64,000 nucleotides of DNA from Anaeromyxobacter diazotrophicus (GTDB lineage: Bacteria; Myxococcota; Myxococcia; Myxococcales; Anaeromyxobacteraceae): contig NZ_BJTG01000010.1 of the NCBI RefSeq assembly GCF_013340205.1, positions 1 to 64,000 of the forward strand, written 5' to 3'. Below, piece by piece: positions 42,244 through 53,481 of this stretch. Position 1 is the first letter of the stretch. Every line of letters starts with the position of its first letter. The notes beneath the pieces were generated by a model. It saw only the letters and a program-made list of their open reading frames with translations, was not told the origin of the DNA and did no database searches. A program made the position numbers and the translations under genes.

Positions 42244-45200
42244 CTAGTTCCCACCCACCCGCATCGCGTCGCGCGCGTTCTCTTCGAAGGCCGCCATCGC
42301 CGCCTCGTCGGGCGAGAGCCCGCGCTTCAGCATGCGCGCCTGCGCCTCCAGCACGCGCCGGTAGTCGTTCGGCATGACCTTCACGAAGCGCCCGACGCTC
42401 TCCTTCCAGGCGTCGAGCACCCGCATGCCGAGGCCGCTCTCGGTGTACTGCACGTGCCGCTCGACCAGCCGGCGCACGAGCGCGATCTCCTCCTCGTCCT
42501 CGAGCGGCGCCAGCGAGACCAGCTCGCGGTTGCACACCTTGGCGAAGGCGCCGCCCTGATCGAGCACGTAGGCGACGCCGCCCGACATGCCGGCCGCGAA
42601 GTTCCGGCCGGTCGGGCCGAGCACCACCACCCGGCCACCCGTCATGTACTCGCAGCCGTGGTCGCCCACGCCCTCGACCACCGCCTGCGCGCCCGAGTTG
42701 CGCACGCAGAAGCGCTCGCCGGCCACGCCGCGGATGTACGCCTCGCCCCCGGTGGCGCCGTAGAGGGCCACGTTGCCCACCAGCACGTTCTCCTCGGGCA
42801 CGAAGGTGGCGGCGCGCGGCGGGTACACCACCAGCTTGCCGCCGGAGAGGCCCTTGCCGAGGTAGTCGTTCGCGTCGCCCTCCAGGGTCAGCGTGAGGCC
42901 GCGCGGGATGAAGGCGCCGAAGCTCTGGCCCGCCGAGCCCTGGAACTGGAGCTGGATGGTGTCCTCGGGCAGGCCCTCCGGGCCGAAGCGCCGCGTCACC
43001 TCGGAGCCGAGCATCGTGCCGACCACCCGGTTCGTGTTGCGGATGGGGAGCGTCGCCTTGACCGGCTTCTTCCCCTCCAGCGCCGGCCGCGCCAGCTCGA
43101 GGAGCGTGGTCGCGTCGAGCGCCTCGTCGAGCCCGTGGTCCTGCGGGATCTGGCAGGTCCGGCCGAAGTGCTTGGGGACGGTGGGCTTGAAGAGGATGCG
43201 GCTGAAGTCGAGGTTGCGCGCCTTCCAGTGCTCCACCGCGCGGCGCATCTCGAGCCGCTCCGAGCGCCCGACCATCTCGTCGAGGGTGCGGTAGCCGAGG
43301 AGCGCCATGTACTCGCGCACCTCCTGGGCGATGAACCGCATGAAGCTCACCACGTGCGCCGGATCCCCGGTGAAGCGCTTGCGCAGCTCGGGGTCCTGGG
43401 TGGCGACGCCCACCGGGCAGGTGTTGAGGTGGCAGGCGCGCATCATCACGCAGCCCAGCACGACGAGCGGCGCGGTGGCGAAGCCGAACTCCTCGGCGCC
43501 GAGCAGCGCGCCGATGACCACGTCGCGGCCGGTCTTGAGCTGGCCGTCCACCTCCACCGCGATGCGCGAGCGGAGGTTGTTCATGACCAGCACCTGGTGG
43601 GTCTCGGCCAGCCCGAGCTCCCAGGGGATGCCGGCGTGCTTGATGGAGGTGAGCGGCGAGGCGCCGGTGCCGCCGTCGTGGCCGGCGATGAGCACCACGT
43701 CCGCGTGCGCCTTGGCGACGCCGGCGGCGATGGTCCCGACCCCCACCTCGGCCACCAGCTTCACGCTGACGCGCGCGCCGTGGTTCGAGTTCTTGAGGTC
43801 GTGGATGAGCTGCGCCAGGTCCTCGATCGAGTAGATGTCGTGGTGCGGCGGCGGCGAGATGAGCCCCACGCCCGGGGTGGCGTGGCGCGTCTTCGCGATC
43901 CACGGGTACACCTTGGTGCCGGGGAGCTGCCCGCCCTCGCCGGGCTTGGCGCCCTGCGCCATCTTGATCTGCAGCTCGCGCGCCTGGGTGAGGTAGTGGC
44001 TCGTCACCCCGAAGCGCCCGCTCGCCACCTGCTTGATGGCCGAGTTCCTGGAGTCGCCGTTCGGGAGCGGCTGGTAGCGCTCCGGGTCCTCGCCGCCCTC
44101 GCCGGTGTTCGACTTGCCGCCCAGCCGGTTCATGGCGACGGCGAGCGCCTCGTGCGCCTCCTTCGAGATCGAGCCGTAGCTCATGGCGCCGGTCTTGAAG
44201 CGCTTCACGATGGCCTCGACCGGCTCCACCTCCTCGAGCGGGACCGACCGCGCCGGCGGCACGAGCTCCATCAGGCCGCGCAGGGTGCAGAGGTCGCGCG
44301 CCGTGTCGTCGACGAGCTTCGTGTACTCCTTGAACAGGTTGTAGTTGCCGGTGCGGCAGGCGTACTGGAGCTTGTGGATGGTGAGCGGGTTGAAAAGGTG
44401 CTGCTCGCCGTCCTGTCGGTACTGGTACTGGCCGCCGGTGCCGAGCTGCTTGTGGACGATGGGCCGCTTGGGCGGGAAGGCGCGGTCGTGGCGCATCTTC
44501 ACCTCGCGCGCCACCACGTCGATGCCCACCCCGCCGATGCGGGTCGGCGTCCAGGTGAAGTACTCGTCGATGAAGTCCTGGTTCAGGCCGATGGCCTCGA
44601 AGACCTGGGCGCCGTGGTAGCTCTGGATGGTCGAGATGCCCATCTTCGAGATGACCTTGACGATGCCCTTGTTGACGGCCTTCACGTACTTCTTCTCGGC
44701 CGCCTCGGGGGGGCCCTTGATCATCCCCAGCTTCACCTGGTCGTGGATGGTCTCGAACGCCAGGTAGGGGTTCACCGCGCTGGCGCCGTAGCCGATGAGC
44801 AGCGCGAAGTGGTGCACCTCGCGCGGCTCGCCGGTCTCGAGCACCAGGCTGACGCGGGTGCGGGTCCCCTCGCGCAGGAGGTGGTGCTGCACCGCCGCCA
44901 CCGCCAGGAGCGCCGGGATGGGGGCGTGGTCCTCGTCGTGGCCGCGATCGGAGAGGATGATGAGGTTGCGCCCCTCGGCGATCGCCTCCGAGGTGGACCA
45001 GCGCAGGTCCTCGATGGACTTGCGCAGCCCGGCGCCGCCGTCCTTCACCTTGAACAGCATGGGCAGGGTGATGCTGTTGAAGCCGTGCGCGCCCGCCTTG
45101 CCGTCGAGGGCGCGGATCTTCTCCAGCTCCGCGTTGCGCAGGACGGGGGTGGGGAGCGAGAGCTGGTGGCACGAGGCCGGCGTCGGCTCGAGGAGGTTGC

Positions 45201-46854
45201 CCTCCGGGCCGATGCTGGTCTCCACCGCCATGATGATCTCCTCGCGGATGGCGTCGACCGGCGGGTTCGTCACCTGCGCGAAGAGCTGCTTGAAGTAGCT
45301 GGAGAGGACCTGCGGCTTCTGCGACAGCACCGCCAGCGGCGCGTCGTTGCCCATGGAGCCGATGGGCTCGGTGCCGCTCTCCGCCATCGGGTTCACGAGC
45401 AGGCGCACGTCCTCGGCCGTGTAGCCGAACGCCTCCTGCCGCCGGAGCACCGTCTCGTGATCCGGCTCGATGACGTTCGTGGGGGCGGGCAGGTCGTCGA
45501 GCTTCACCAGGTGCTGCTCGAGCCACTTCGCGTAGGGCTGCTCGCGCGCGATGCGCTGCTTCAGCTCCTCGTCCGAGACGATCCGCTTCTCGGCCGTGTC
45601 GACGAGGAACATGCGGCCCGGCTGGAGCCGGCCCTTCTTGAGGACGCGCTCGGGCGGGAGGTCGAGCACGCCCACCTCGCTCGCCATGACGACCAGGTCG
45701 TCCTTGGTCACGTAGTAGCGCGCCGGCCGGAGGCCGTTGCGGTCGAGGGTGGCGCCCACCAGCGTCCCGTCGGTGAAGGCGATGGACGCCGGCCCGTCCC
45801 ACGGCTCCATGAGGCAGGAGTGGAACTCGTAGAAGGCCTTCTTCTCCGGCGACATCGACTCGTGCCGGCTGTAGGGCTCCGGCACCATCATCATCATGGC
45901 GTGCGGCAGCGAGCGGCCCGAGAGGTGGAGCAGCTCGAGCACGTTGTCGAACATCGCCGAGTCGGAGCCCTCCAGGTCGATGATGGTCAGGATCTTCTTG
46001 AGGTCGTCGCCGAAGAGCGACGACTGCATCATCGACTGCCGCGCGTGCATCCAGTTGATGTTGCCGCGGAGCGTGTTGATCTCGCCGTTGTGCGAGATGT
46101 AGCGGTACGGGTGGGCGCGCGACCAGCTGGGGAAGGTGTTGGTCGAGAAGCGCGAGTGGACCATCGCGATGGCCGACTCGAAGGCCGGGTCGGCGAGGTC
46201 CGGGTAGAACGAGACGAGCTGCCCGGCGTTCAGCATCCCCTTGTAGACGACGGTCCGGCAGGAGAGCGACGGCAGGTAGAATTGCCCGCGCTGCGGGAGC
46301 GCCGAGCGCGAGACGCCCTTCTCCACCAGCCGGCGGATGACGTACAGCTTGCGCTCGAAGGCGGCCTCGTCGCGGCAGCCGTCGCCGCGCCCCACGAAGA
46401 GCTGCCGGATGGCGGGCTGGCTCGCGCGCGCGGTCGGCCCGAGGCTGCCGTTGTCGGTGGGGACGTCGCGCCACCCCAGGACCGTCTGGCCCTCCTCCGC
46501 GACCACCTGCTCCACCAGCTTCTCGCAGGCGCGGCGGCTCGCCTCCTGCTGCGGCAGGTAGACCATGCCCACCGCGTACCGCCCGGGCGCCGGCAGCTTC
46601 ACGCCGGCGGCGGCGGCGGCGCCCTCGAGGAACCGGTGCGGCAGCTGGCAGAGGAGCCCGGCGCCGTCGCCCGAGTTCTTCTCCGAGCCCGCCGCGCCGC
46701 GGTGCTCGAGGTTCACGAGCACGGTCAGCGCCTTCTGGACGATGTCGTGCGACTTTCGGCCCTGGATGTCGCAGACGAAGCCGAAGCCGCAGGCGTCGTG
46801 CTCCTGCTGCGGATCGTACAGGCCCTGGCGCTCGGGATAGCCGTGCTCGCTCAT
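42244..46854 (-). CDS. gltB: Glutamate synthase large (alpha) subunit
   Basis: The product is 1536 residues, a normal length. Cys22 (in DACGFGF) should become the N-terminal nucleophile of the class II glutamine amidotransferase domain after loss of a 21-residue propeptide. The FMN-binding synthase domain follows, with the cluster cysteines in [14 protein letters not shown] and the glycine-rich beta-helix domain at the end. It transfers the amide of glutamine to 2-oxoglutarate, giving two glutamates. GAGGAAGG lies a few bases before the ATG at 46854. Its transcript appears to carry a leader of about 200 bases. Confidence 0.97.
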   Translation of the reverse strand: MSEHGYPERQGLYDPQQEHDACGFGFVCDIQGRKSHDIVQKALTVLVNLEHRGAAGSEKNSGDGAGLLCQLPHRFLEGAAAAAGVKLPAPGRYAVGMVYLPQQEASRRACEKLVEQVVAEEGQTVLGWRDVPTDNGSLGPTARASQPAIRQLFVGRGDGCRDEAAFERKLYVIRRLVEKGVSRSALPQRGQFYLPSLSCRTVVYKGMLNAGQLVSFYPDLADPAFESAIAMVHSRFSTNTFPSWSRAHPYRYISHNGEINTLRGNINWMHARQSMMQSSLFGDDLKKILTIIDLEGSDSAMFDNVLELLHLSGRSLPHAMMMMVPEPYSRHESMSPEKKAFYEFHSCLMEPWDGPASIAFTDGTLVGATLDRNGLRPARYYVTKDDLVVMASEVGVLDLPPERVLKKGRLQPGRMFLVDTAEKRIVSDEELKQRIAREQPYAKWLEQHLVKLDDLPAPTNVIEPDHETVLRRQEAFGYTAEDVRLLVNPMAESGTEPIGSMGNDAPLAVLSQKPQVLSSYFKQLFAQVTNPPVDAIREEIIMAVETSIGPEGNLLEPTPASCHQLSLPTPVLRNAELEKIRALDGKAGAHGFNSITLPMLFKVKDGGAGLRKSIEDLRWSTSEAIAEGRNLIILSDRGHDEDHAPIPALLAVAAVQHHLLREGTRTRVSLVLETGEPREVHHFALLIGYGASAVNPYLAFETIHDQVKLGMIKGPPEAAEKKYVKAVNKGIVKVISKMGISTIQSYHGAQVFEAIGLNQDFIDEYFTWTPTRIGGVGIDVVAREVKMRHDRAFPPKRPIVHKQLGTGGQYQYRQDGEQHLFNPLTIHKLQYACRTGNYNLFKEYTKLVDDTARDLCTLRGLMELVPPARSVPLEEVEPVEAIVKRFKTGAMSYGSISKEAHEALAVAMNRLGGKSNTGEGGEDPERYQPLPNGDSRNSAIKQVASGRFGVTSHYLTQARELQIKMAQGAKPGEGGQLPGTKVYPWIAKTRHATPGVGLISPPPHHDIYSIEDLAQLIHDLKNSNHGARVSVKLVAEVGVGTIAAGVAKAHADVVLIAGHDGGTGASPLTSIKHAGIPWELGLAETHQVLVMNNLRSRIAVEVDGQLKTGRDVVIGALLGAEEFGFATAPLVVLGCVMMRACHLNTCPVGVATQDPELRKRFTGDPAHVVSFMRFIAQEVREYMALLGYRTLDEMVGRSERLEMRRAVEHWKARNLDFSRILFKPTVPKHFGRTCQIPQDHGLDEALDATTLLELARPALEGKKPVKATLPIRNTNRVVGTMLGSEVTRRFGPEGLPEDTIQLQFQGSAGQSFGAFIPRGLTLTLEGDANDYLGKGLSGGKLVVYPPRAATFVPEENVLVGNVALYGATGGEAYIRGVAGERFCVRNSGAQAVVEGVGDHGCEYMTGGRVVVLGPTGRNFAAGMSGGVAYVLDQGGAFAKVCNRELVSLAPLEDEEEIALVRRLVERHVQYTESGLGMRVLDAWKESVGRFVKVMPNDYRRVLEAQARMLKRGLSPDEAAMAAFEENARDAMRVGGN

Positions 46855-46982
46855 CGCACCTTCCTCGGCTGCGTGGAGAAAAAGCTCTAGGCCTTCCCGG
46901 CGCGCGCCGGCACGAGAGAGCCGTGGGCGAACCTCGCCCGCTCCATCTCGCTGGCTCGCTGAGAAGGACCTTCGACCTGCGT

Positions 46983-47001
46983 CGCCCCGCTGCGCGGGGC
47001 G
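46983..47001. repeat. Strong hairpin in the gltBD leader, REP-like core
   Basis: CGCCCCGC (46983-46990) and GCGGGGCG (46994-47001) are perfect complements around TGC, with CCTG/CAGG able to extend the stem after an internal loop. It lies 130 bases before the gltB start. It shares the CCCCGC/GCGGGG core with two other elements in this window. Confidence 0.6.
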
Positions 47002-47060
47002 CAGGGACACCCGGCCGGCCAGGCCCGGGAGCGCTGCTCACCTTCCGACATGGAAGGGTC

Positions 47061-47090
47061 AGTTTCCACCACGGCGGCGCGCACCGTCAA
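47061..47090 (-). promoter_or_regulatory. Candidate promoter of gltBD
   Basis: On the minus strand TTGACG (complement 47085-47090), an 18-base spacer and GAAACT (complement 47061-47066). The -35 box is good and the -10 box partial. Transcription would begin near 47054, leaving about 200 bases of leader before gltB. Confidence 0.4.
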
Positions 47091-47187
47091 TAGCGGGCGG
47101 CGCGCCGCCGCGTGCCCGAACTCCGGGCAGCCGTCGCACGAAATCCAGGCACGCGAGCAGGGGCCGGCCGGAGCTCCGGCGCGCGGC

Positions 47188-47946
47188 TCAGCGCCCCCGG
47201 CGCGCGCTGCCGCCCGCCGATCGCGCCTGCACCCTGGGCCCCGCCTCGGCGCTCGCGGCGACCACCCCCGCCTCGCCCGGCTTCGGCAGGGTGCCGGCCA
47301 GGATCGGCTGCCGCTGCGCGGGCGCCGCCGCGGGAGCCGCCGCGCCGGCGGTCGGCCCGCCCGCGCCGCCCTTCGCGCCAGGCCCCTGCCCCTGCCCCTG
47401 CCCCGCCGCGGCCTTCGGCACGAGGGCCACCTCGACCGCGGACGCGCCCTCCGGCACGTCCCGCACGAGCAGCGCCGCCGCGCCGCGGTCGTCGGGGGTG
47501 AGCGCGCCGAGCAAGGTCTCGCGCCGCTCGGGATCGGAGACGATGACGCGGTACTCCTGACCCTCGGGCGCGGCCGCGAGGTTGTAGGCGTAGACGGCGA
47601 GCGCGTGGCGCTCGGGGTGAATGCGCGCCACGCCGCTCGCGCCGTTCTCCTTCTTCACCGCGGCGAGGACGGCCGCCCCTTGGCCGGGCGTCGACAGGAC
47701 CGCGATGTCGGCGCGCGCGTCGCGGAGCTGCGCGTCGCGCTCCTCGACCACCTTGTTCGCCTCCGCGAGCTGGTTCTTCGCGTTCTGCACCTCGGTGGTC
47801 AGGGCCGAGGTGCGGGAGATGGAGACGGCGGCGAACCCGATGAGGAGCGCCAGGATGACGACGGCGGGGAACACGATCAGGGCCGTTCGCTTCTCGGCCC
47901 TGCCACCGGAGAGGACGTTCTCGAACGCCAGATCGCGATCGGCCAT
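47188..47946 (-). CDS. Single-pass membrane protein with anti-sigma-K-like outer domain
   Basis: The product is 252 residues. A short cytoplasmic part (residues 1-20) is followed by a transmembrane helix (TALIVFPAVVILALLIGFAAV), a coiled coil (NQLAEANKVVEERDAQLRDA) and an extracytoplasmic domain with VYAYNLAAAPEGQEYRVIV and VEVALVPK, like the C-terminal domain of RskA-type anti-sigma factors. The last 70 residues are Ala/Pro/Gly rich. The N-terminal zinc-binding anti-sigma domain is missing and no sigma-factor gene is adjacent, so it may not control a sigma factor. Confidence 0.7.
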   Translation of the reverse strand: MADRDLAFENVLSGGRAEKRTALIVFPAVVILALLIGFAAVSISRTSALTTEVQNAKNQLAEANKVVEERDAQLRDARADIAVLSTPGQGAAVLAAVKKENGASGVARIHPERHALAVYAYNLAAAPEGQEYRVIVSDPERRETLLGALTPDDRGAAALLVRDVPEGASAVEVALVPKAAAGQGQGQGPGAKGGAGGPTAGAAAPAAAPAQRQPILAGTLPKPGEAGVVAASAEAGPRVQARSAGGSARRGR

Positions 47947-48104
47947 GCTCCAAAGGTAGGGAGCGCCCGCGCGGGCGGCACGCGCCGGACGCCCGGGCGG
48001 AGCTGCGACCACCCGAGTCGGCAAAGACCCCCGCCAGCCCTCGGCCGCCCGGAGGGCAAACGAGCTGTGCCAGCGCGAGGACGCCAGCCCGGATGGCGGG
48101 CGGG

Positions 48105-48120
48105 CGGCTGGCCCGTTGCT
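48105..48120 (+). promoter_or_regulatory. Weak sigma-54-like element before the sCache gene
   Basis: CGGCTGGCCCGTTGCT has GG and GC ten bases apart and a good TTGCT, but TG replaces AC in the -24 box. The transcript start would be near 48131, about 80 bases before the ATG at 48212. Confidence 0.25.
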
Positions 48121-48125
48121 TGAAA

Positions 48126-48139
48126 TGAACGCTTGGTCA
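48126..48139. promoter_or_regulatory. TetR-like partial dyad
   Basis: TGAACGCTTGGTCA has half-sites of the form TGAnC...GnTCA, like operators of many TetR-family repressors. It overlaps the start region predicted for the sCache gene. No TetR gene is in the window. Confidence 0.25.
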
Positions 48140-48211
48140 ATGCGACCCGCTGTCGCAGGGCATCGCACCGCCGCGCACCTCGCGCGGCCGTTCGCCTCGA
48201 GGAGCCCGCCC

Positions 48212-48691
48212 ATGCCTGGACGATCCGCCACCCGCCTCGCGCTCACCTTCGCCGCCTCCCTCCTCCTCGTGGCCGGGAGCGCGCGCGCCGAGCAGCCCGG
48301 CACGAAGCCGGAGGCCAAGGCGCTGGTGGAGAAGGCCGCGGCCTTCATCAAGAAGAGCGGGAAGCCGGCCGGCCTGGCCGAGATCACGGCCGCCGCGGAC
48401 AAGCAGGGCACGCTCCTCGATCGCGACCTCTACATCTTCGCCTACGACTTCACCGGGAAGGTCGTCGCGCACGGCGCCAACAAGAAGCTCGTCGGGAAGA
48501 GCCTCTACGACATGCAGGACACCGACGGGAAGTACGTCATCCGCGAGCTCATGGCCGCCGCCGGCAAGGGCTCGGGCTGGGTCGACTACAAGTGGTCCCA
48601 CCCCGAGACGAAGAAGATCCACCAGAAGAGCGCGTACGTCCTGAAGATCGACGACGAGCTGTGGATCGGCTGCGGCGCCTACTCGAAGTGA
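48212..48691 (+). CDS. Secreted single-Cache-domain protein
   Basis: The product is 159 residues. A signal peptide ([17 protein letters not shown]) is followed by a compact sCache-type fold: [20 protein letters not shown], then [26 protein letters not shown] and a final [13 protein letters not shown], a pattern of small periplasmic Cache domains that bind ligands for chemoreceptors. There is no membrane helix after cleavage, so it should be a free periplasmic protein. GAGGAG at 48199-48204 precedes the ATG. The chemoreceptor gene begins 70 bp later on the same strand. Confidence 0.82.
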   Translation: MPGRSATRLALTFAASLLLVAGSARAEQPGTKPEAKALVEKAAAFIKKSGKPAGLAEITAAADKQGTLLDRDLYIFAYDFTGKVVAHGANKKLVGKSLYDMQDTDGKYVIRELMAAAGKGSGWVDYKWSHPETKKIHQKSAYVLKIDDELWIGCGAYSK

Positions 48692-50721
48692 TCGGTCGGC
48701 CGGCCGGCGCGCGGCGTCGCCCGCCGGCCACTCCGGCCTCTGGAACGCGAGGAGCGGACCCATGCGGCGGATCCGAGATCTCGGCGTGGAGCGGAAGCTG
48801 CTCCTGGCGCCCGCCGGCAGCGTCGTCGCCTTCGTCGTGCTCGCGGCCCTCGCCTTCTCGAGCGTCGCCTCGCAGCGCTCGATGCTCGCGGACTTCAACG
48901 CGGTGCAGGACGCGTCGCGCTTCTCGGCCCGGCTCGGCCGGATCCACGCGAACGTCTACAAGGTGACGAGCCTGGCGAGCTCCAGCACCGACAGCCGCGG
49001 CACCGAGGCGCTGGCGGCGAAGCAGCTGACGGACATCGACGCGCTCGCCTCGGAGCTGACCGCGTGGGCCGGCGCGCGGGAGGCCGAGCACGCGCAGGTG
49101 CCGCTCGCGCGGAAGGCGCTCCCGCTCCTGGCGGAGTACCGCAAGCAGTGCGCCGGGGTGGCCGACATCGCCACCACCGACCTGGGGATGGCGAACACGT
49201 ACATGACGCTCGCCGAGCGCTCCTACCAGGAGATCTCGCAGCTCCTGGACTCCCTCCTCGAGAGCGAGGCGACCGCCGCGCGCGATCACTCCCAGGACGT
49301 CGCGCGCGCCTCGCGCCGGACGATGGTGCTGTTCGTGCTCGTGTCGCTGCTCGCGATCGCGCTCACGGGGTCCCTGGCGATCGTGATCGCCCGCTCGATG
49401 GTCGAGCCGATGCGCCGCCTGCTGGCCGCGGCCGAGGCGCTGCGGGTCGGCGACCTGGGCCACACCATCGAGGTGACGAGCCAGGACGAGCTCGGGAAGC
49501 TGACCGCCGCCTTCGGCGCCGTGCTGGAGTCGGAGCGGCAGATGGCGCAGGTGGCCACCGCGGTCGGGAAGGGCGACATGTCCTCGGACGTCGCGCCCCG
49601 CTCCGAGCAGGACGGCCTCGGCCTCGCCTTGCAGGACATGGTGCTGGCGATCCGGCGGCTCGTCGCCGACGCGGGCGCGCTGGGCGAGGCGGCGGTGGCC
49701 GGGGACCTCGAGCGCCGGGTCGAGGTGTCGCGGCACCAGGGCGACTTCCGGCGGATCGTGCAGGGCGTGAACGCGGCGCTGGACGCCGTCCTCGCCCCCA
49801 TCCAGGAGGCGACGGCGGTGCTGCAGCGCCTCTCGGAGCGCGACCTGCGGGCCCGCGTCCAGGGCGAGTACCGGGGCGACCACGCCAAGATCAAGGAGGC
49901 CCTGAACGTCACCGCCCAGGCCCTGCACGACACCATCGGGCAGGTGGCGGACGCGGTGAGCCAGGTCTCCTCGGCCGCGGCCGAGATCGCCGGCTCGAGC
50001 CAGGCGGTCGCGCGCGGCGCCTCCGAGCAGGCGAGCTCGCTCAACGAGGCGAGCAGCAGCCTCGCCGCCATGGCCACGACCACCAAGAGCTCCGCCGGCA
50101 GCGCGCTCCGGGCGAGCGAGCTCGCGCAGCGCGCCGAGGCCTCGGCCGCGGCCGGCGCCAGCGCCATCGGCCAGATGAGCGAGGCGATGGGCAGGATCCG
50201 GGGGGCCGCGGAGAGCACCTCGCAGATCATCAAGGACATCAACGAGATCGCCTTCCAGACCAACCTCCTCGCCCTGAACGCGGCGGTCGAGGCCGCCCGC
50301 GCCGGCGAGGCGGGCCGCGGCTTCGCGGTGGTGGCCGAGGAGGTCCGCTCGCTCGCCCTGCGCTCGAAGGAGGCGGCCACCAGGACCGAGGTCCTCATCC
50401 GCCAGTCGGTGAAGGAGGCCGGCGAGGGCGAGGCGCGCTCGGGGCAGCTCGCGGCCCAGCTCGGCGAGATCGGCGGGGCGGTGACGAAGGTCACCGGCAT
50501 CGTGGCCGAGCTGGCCGCCAGCGCCCGCGAGCAGTCGGCCGGGATCGAGCGGGTGAACGGCGCGGTCGCCCAGGTGGATCACGTGACCCAGCAGAACGCC
50601 GCCAGCTCGGAGGAGTCCTCCTCGGCGGCGGCGGAGCTGTCGGCGCAGTCGGCCGAGCTGGCCGAGCTGGTGGGCTGCTTCCAGCTCGACCGCGAGGCGC
50701 AGGAGGCCCCGGCGCCCGCGG

Positions 50722-52095
<1,374 letters not shown>

Positions 52096-52251
52096 GACGG
52101 AGCGGATCTAGCAGAAACGGTGCCGGCGCGCGGGGGCCCGGGCGCCGGGGCGACGGCGGCTCGCGCGCCGCCGGCCCGCGGACGCACGTCCGCCCGGCTC
52201 TTTGCAGCGCGCCACGGCATCCCCAGGCTTGGGCTTTCCAGGGAGGGACAC

Positions 52252-53463
52252 ATGCGAGCCGTGGTGTGGAAGGGACCGGGCAAGGTCTCGGTGGACGAGG
52301 TGCAAGATCCGCGCGTCGAGCGCGCGACCGACGTGGTGGTTCGCATCACCACCGCCGGGATCTGCGGCAGCGACCTGCACATGTACGAGGGCCGGACCGC
52401 CGCCCAGCCGGGCGTGGTCATGGGGCACGAGAACATGGGGGTGATCGAGGAGGTGGGCAGCGCGGTGCAGCAGCTCCGCAAGGGCGACCGGGTGGTGCTG
52501 CCCTTCAACGTCTCGTGCGGGACCTGCTTCAACTGCACGCGCGGCTACACCAGCGCCTGCCTGGTCGCCAACGACGACGCCGCCGGCGCCGCGTACGGCT
52601 ACGTCGGCATGGGGCCGTACAAGGGCGGCCAGGCGGAGCTCCTGCGCGTCCCCTGGGGGGAGGCGAACTGCATCAAGCTGCCGGGGACGCCCGGGGACGA
52701 GCTGGAGGACGACTTCCTGCTCCTCTCGGACATCTTCCCCACCGGCTACCACGCGGCGCAGATGGCGAACGTGCAGCCCGGCTCCACGGTGGCGGTCTTC
52801 GGGGCGGGGCCGGTCGGCCTCCTCGCCGCCTACAGCGCCATGCTGCGCGGCGCGGCCGAGGTGTACGTGGTGGACGCCATCCCGGAGCGCCTGAAGAAGG
52901 CGGAGCAGATCGGCGCCATCGCGGTGGACTTCCGCAAGGGCCCGCCGGCGGAGCAGATCCGCAACCTCCGGCTGCAGAACCCGCTCGTGCGCGGGGCGAT
53001 GCGGCGCGGCGAGGAGAAGATGGCCGGCGTCATGTGCGGCATCGACGCGGTGGGGTACCAGGCGAAGGACTTCGCGGACCCGAGCCAGGAGGACCACACC
53101 TCGGTCACCGAGCAGCTGGCCGAGGTGGTGAACCCCACCGGCGCGCTCGGCATCATCGGCGTCTTCCTGCCCCAGGATCCGGGCGGCAAGGGCCAGGCGG
53201 CGAAGCACGGGGAGTACCAGCTGCCCTGGGGCAAGCTGTGGGAGAAGGGCGTCCAGCTCGGCATGGGCCAGACGCCGGTGAAGCACTACAGCCTCGTCCT
53301 GCGCGACCTCATCATCGCCGGCCGCGCCAAGCCCAGCTTCATCGTCTCGCGCCACATCCCGCTGGCGGACGCGCCGGACGCCTACCAGAAGTTCGACCGG
53401 CGCGAGCCGGGCTACACCAAGGTCCTCATCCGGCCCGCCGAGCAGGTCGCGACGCCGCTGTAG
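52252..53463 (+). CDS. Zinc-dependent dehydrogenase, glutathione-independent formaldehyde dehydrogenase-like
   Basis: The product is 403 residues. Catalytic zinc ligands are in TTAGICGSDLH and GHENMG, the structural-zinc cysteines are in CGTCFNCTRGYTSAC, and the NAD site is FGAGPVGLLAAY. The motif SDIFPTGYHAAQ is characteristic of formaldehyde dehydrogenases of the P. putida FdhA type. It should oxidise formaldehyde or other short aldehydes or alcohols with NAD. GGAGG precedes the ATG. Its product, formate, could feed the formate dehydrogenase elsewhere in the window, though the genes are not linked. Confidence 0.85.
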   Translation: MRAVVWKGPGKVSVDEVQDPRVERATDVVVRITTAGICGSDLHMYEGRTAAQPGVVMGHENMGVIEEVGSAVQQLRKGDRVVLPFNVSCGTCFNCTRGYTSACLVANDDAAGAAYGYVGMGPYKGGQAELLRVPWGEANCIKLPGTPGDELEDDFLLLSDIFPTGYHAAQMANVQPGSTVAVFGAGPVGLLAAYSAMLRGAAEVYVVDAIPERLKKAEQIGAIAVDFRKGPPAEQIRNLRLQNPLVRGAMRRGEEKMAGVMCGIDAVGYQAKDFADPSQEDHTSVTEQLAEVVNPTGALGIIGVFLPQDPGGKGQAAKHGEYQLPWGKLWEKGVQLGMGQTPVKHYSLVLRDLIIAGRAKPSFIVSRHIPLADAPDAYQKFDRREPGYTKVLIRPAEQVATPL

Positions 53464-53481
53464 CGCCGCCGGCGCGCGGGT

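Larger units (their letters stand above)
46855..47187 (-). other. Gene-free region and leader of gltBD
   Basis: No gene is supported here. It contains the candidate promoter at 47061-47090 and the strong hairpin at 46983-47001, both on or usable by the strand leading into gltB. Short open frames on either strand lack start signals. Confidence 0.6.

Noticed and set aside
42454-46890. Very long open frame opposite gltB, and similar ones opposite other genes
   Set aside because: They are mirror effects of GC-rich codon use: Arg/His/Pro/Gly-rich translations with no motifs, lying antisense to clearly conserved genes.
47188-47946. A true sigma-factor/anti-sigma pair
   Set aside because: The protein has the outer RskA-like domain but no zinc-binding anti-sigma segment, and no sigma-factor gene is next to it.
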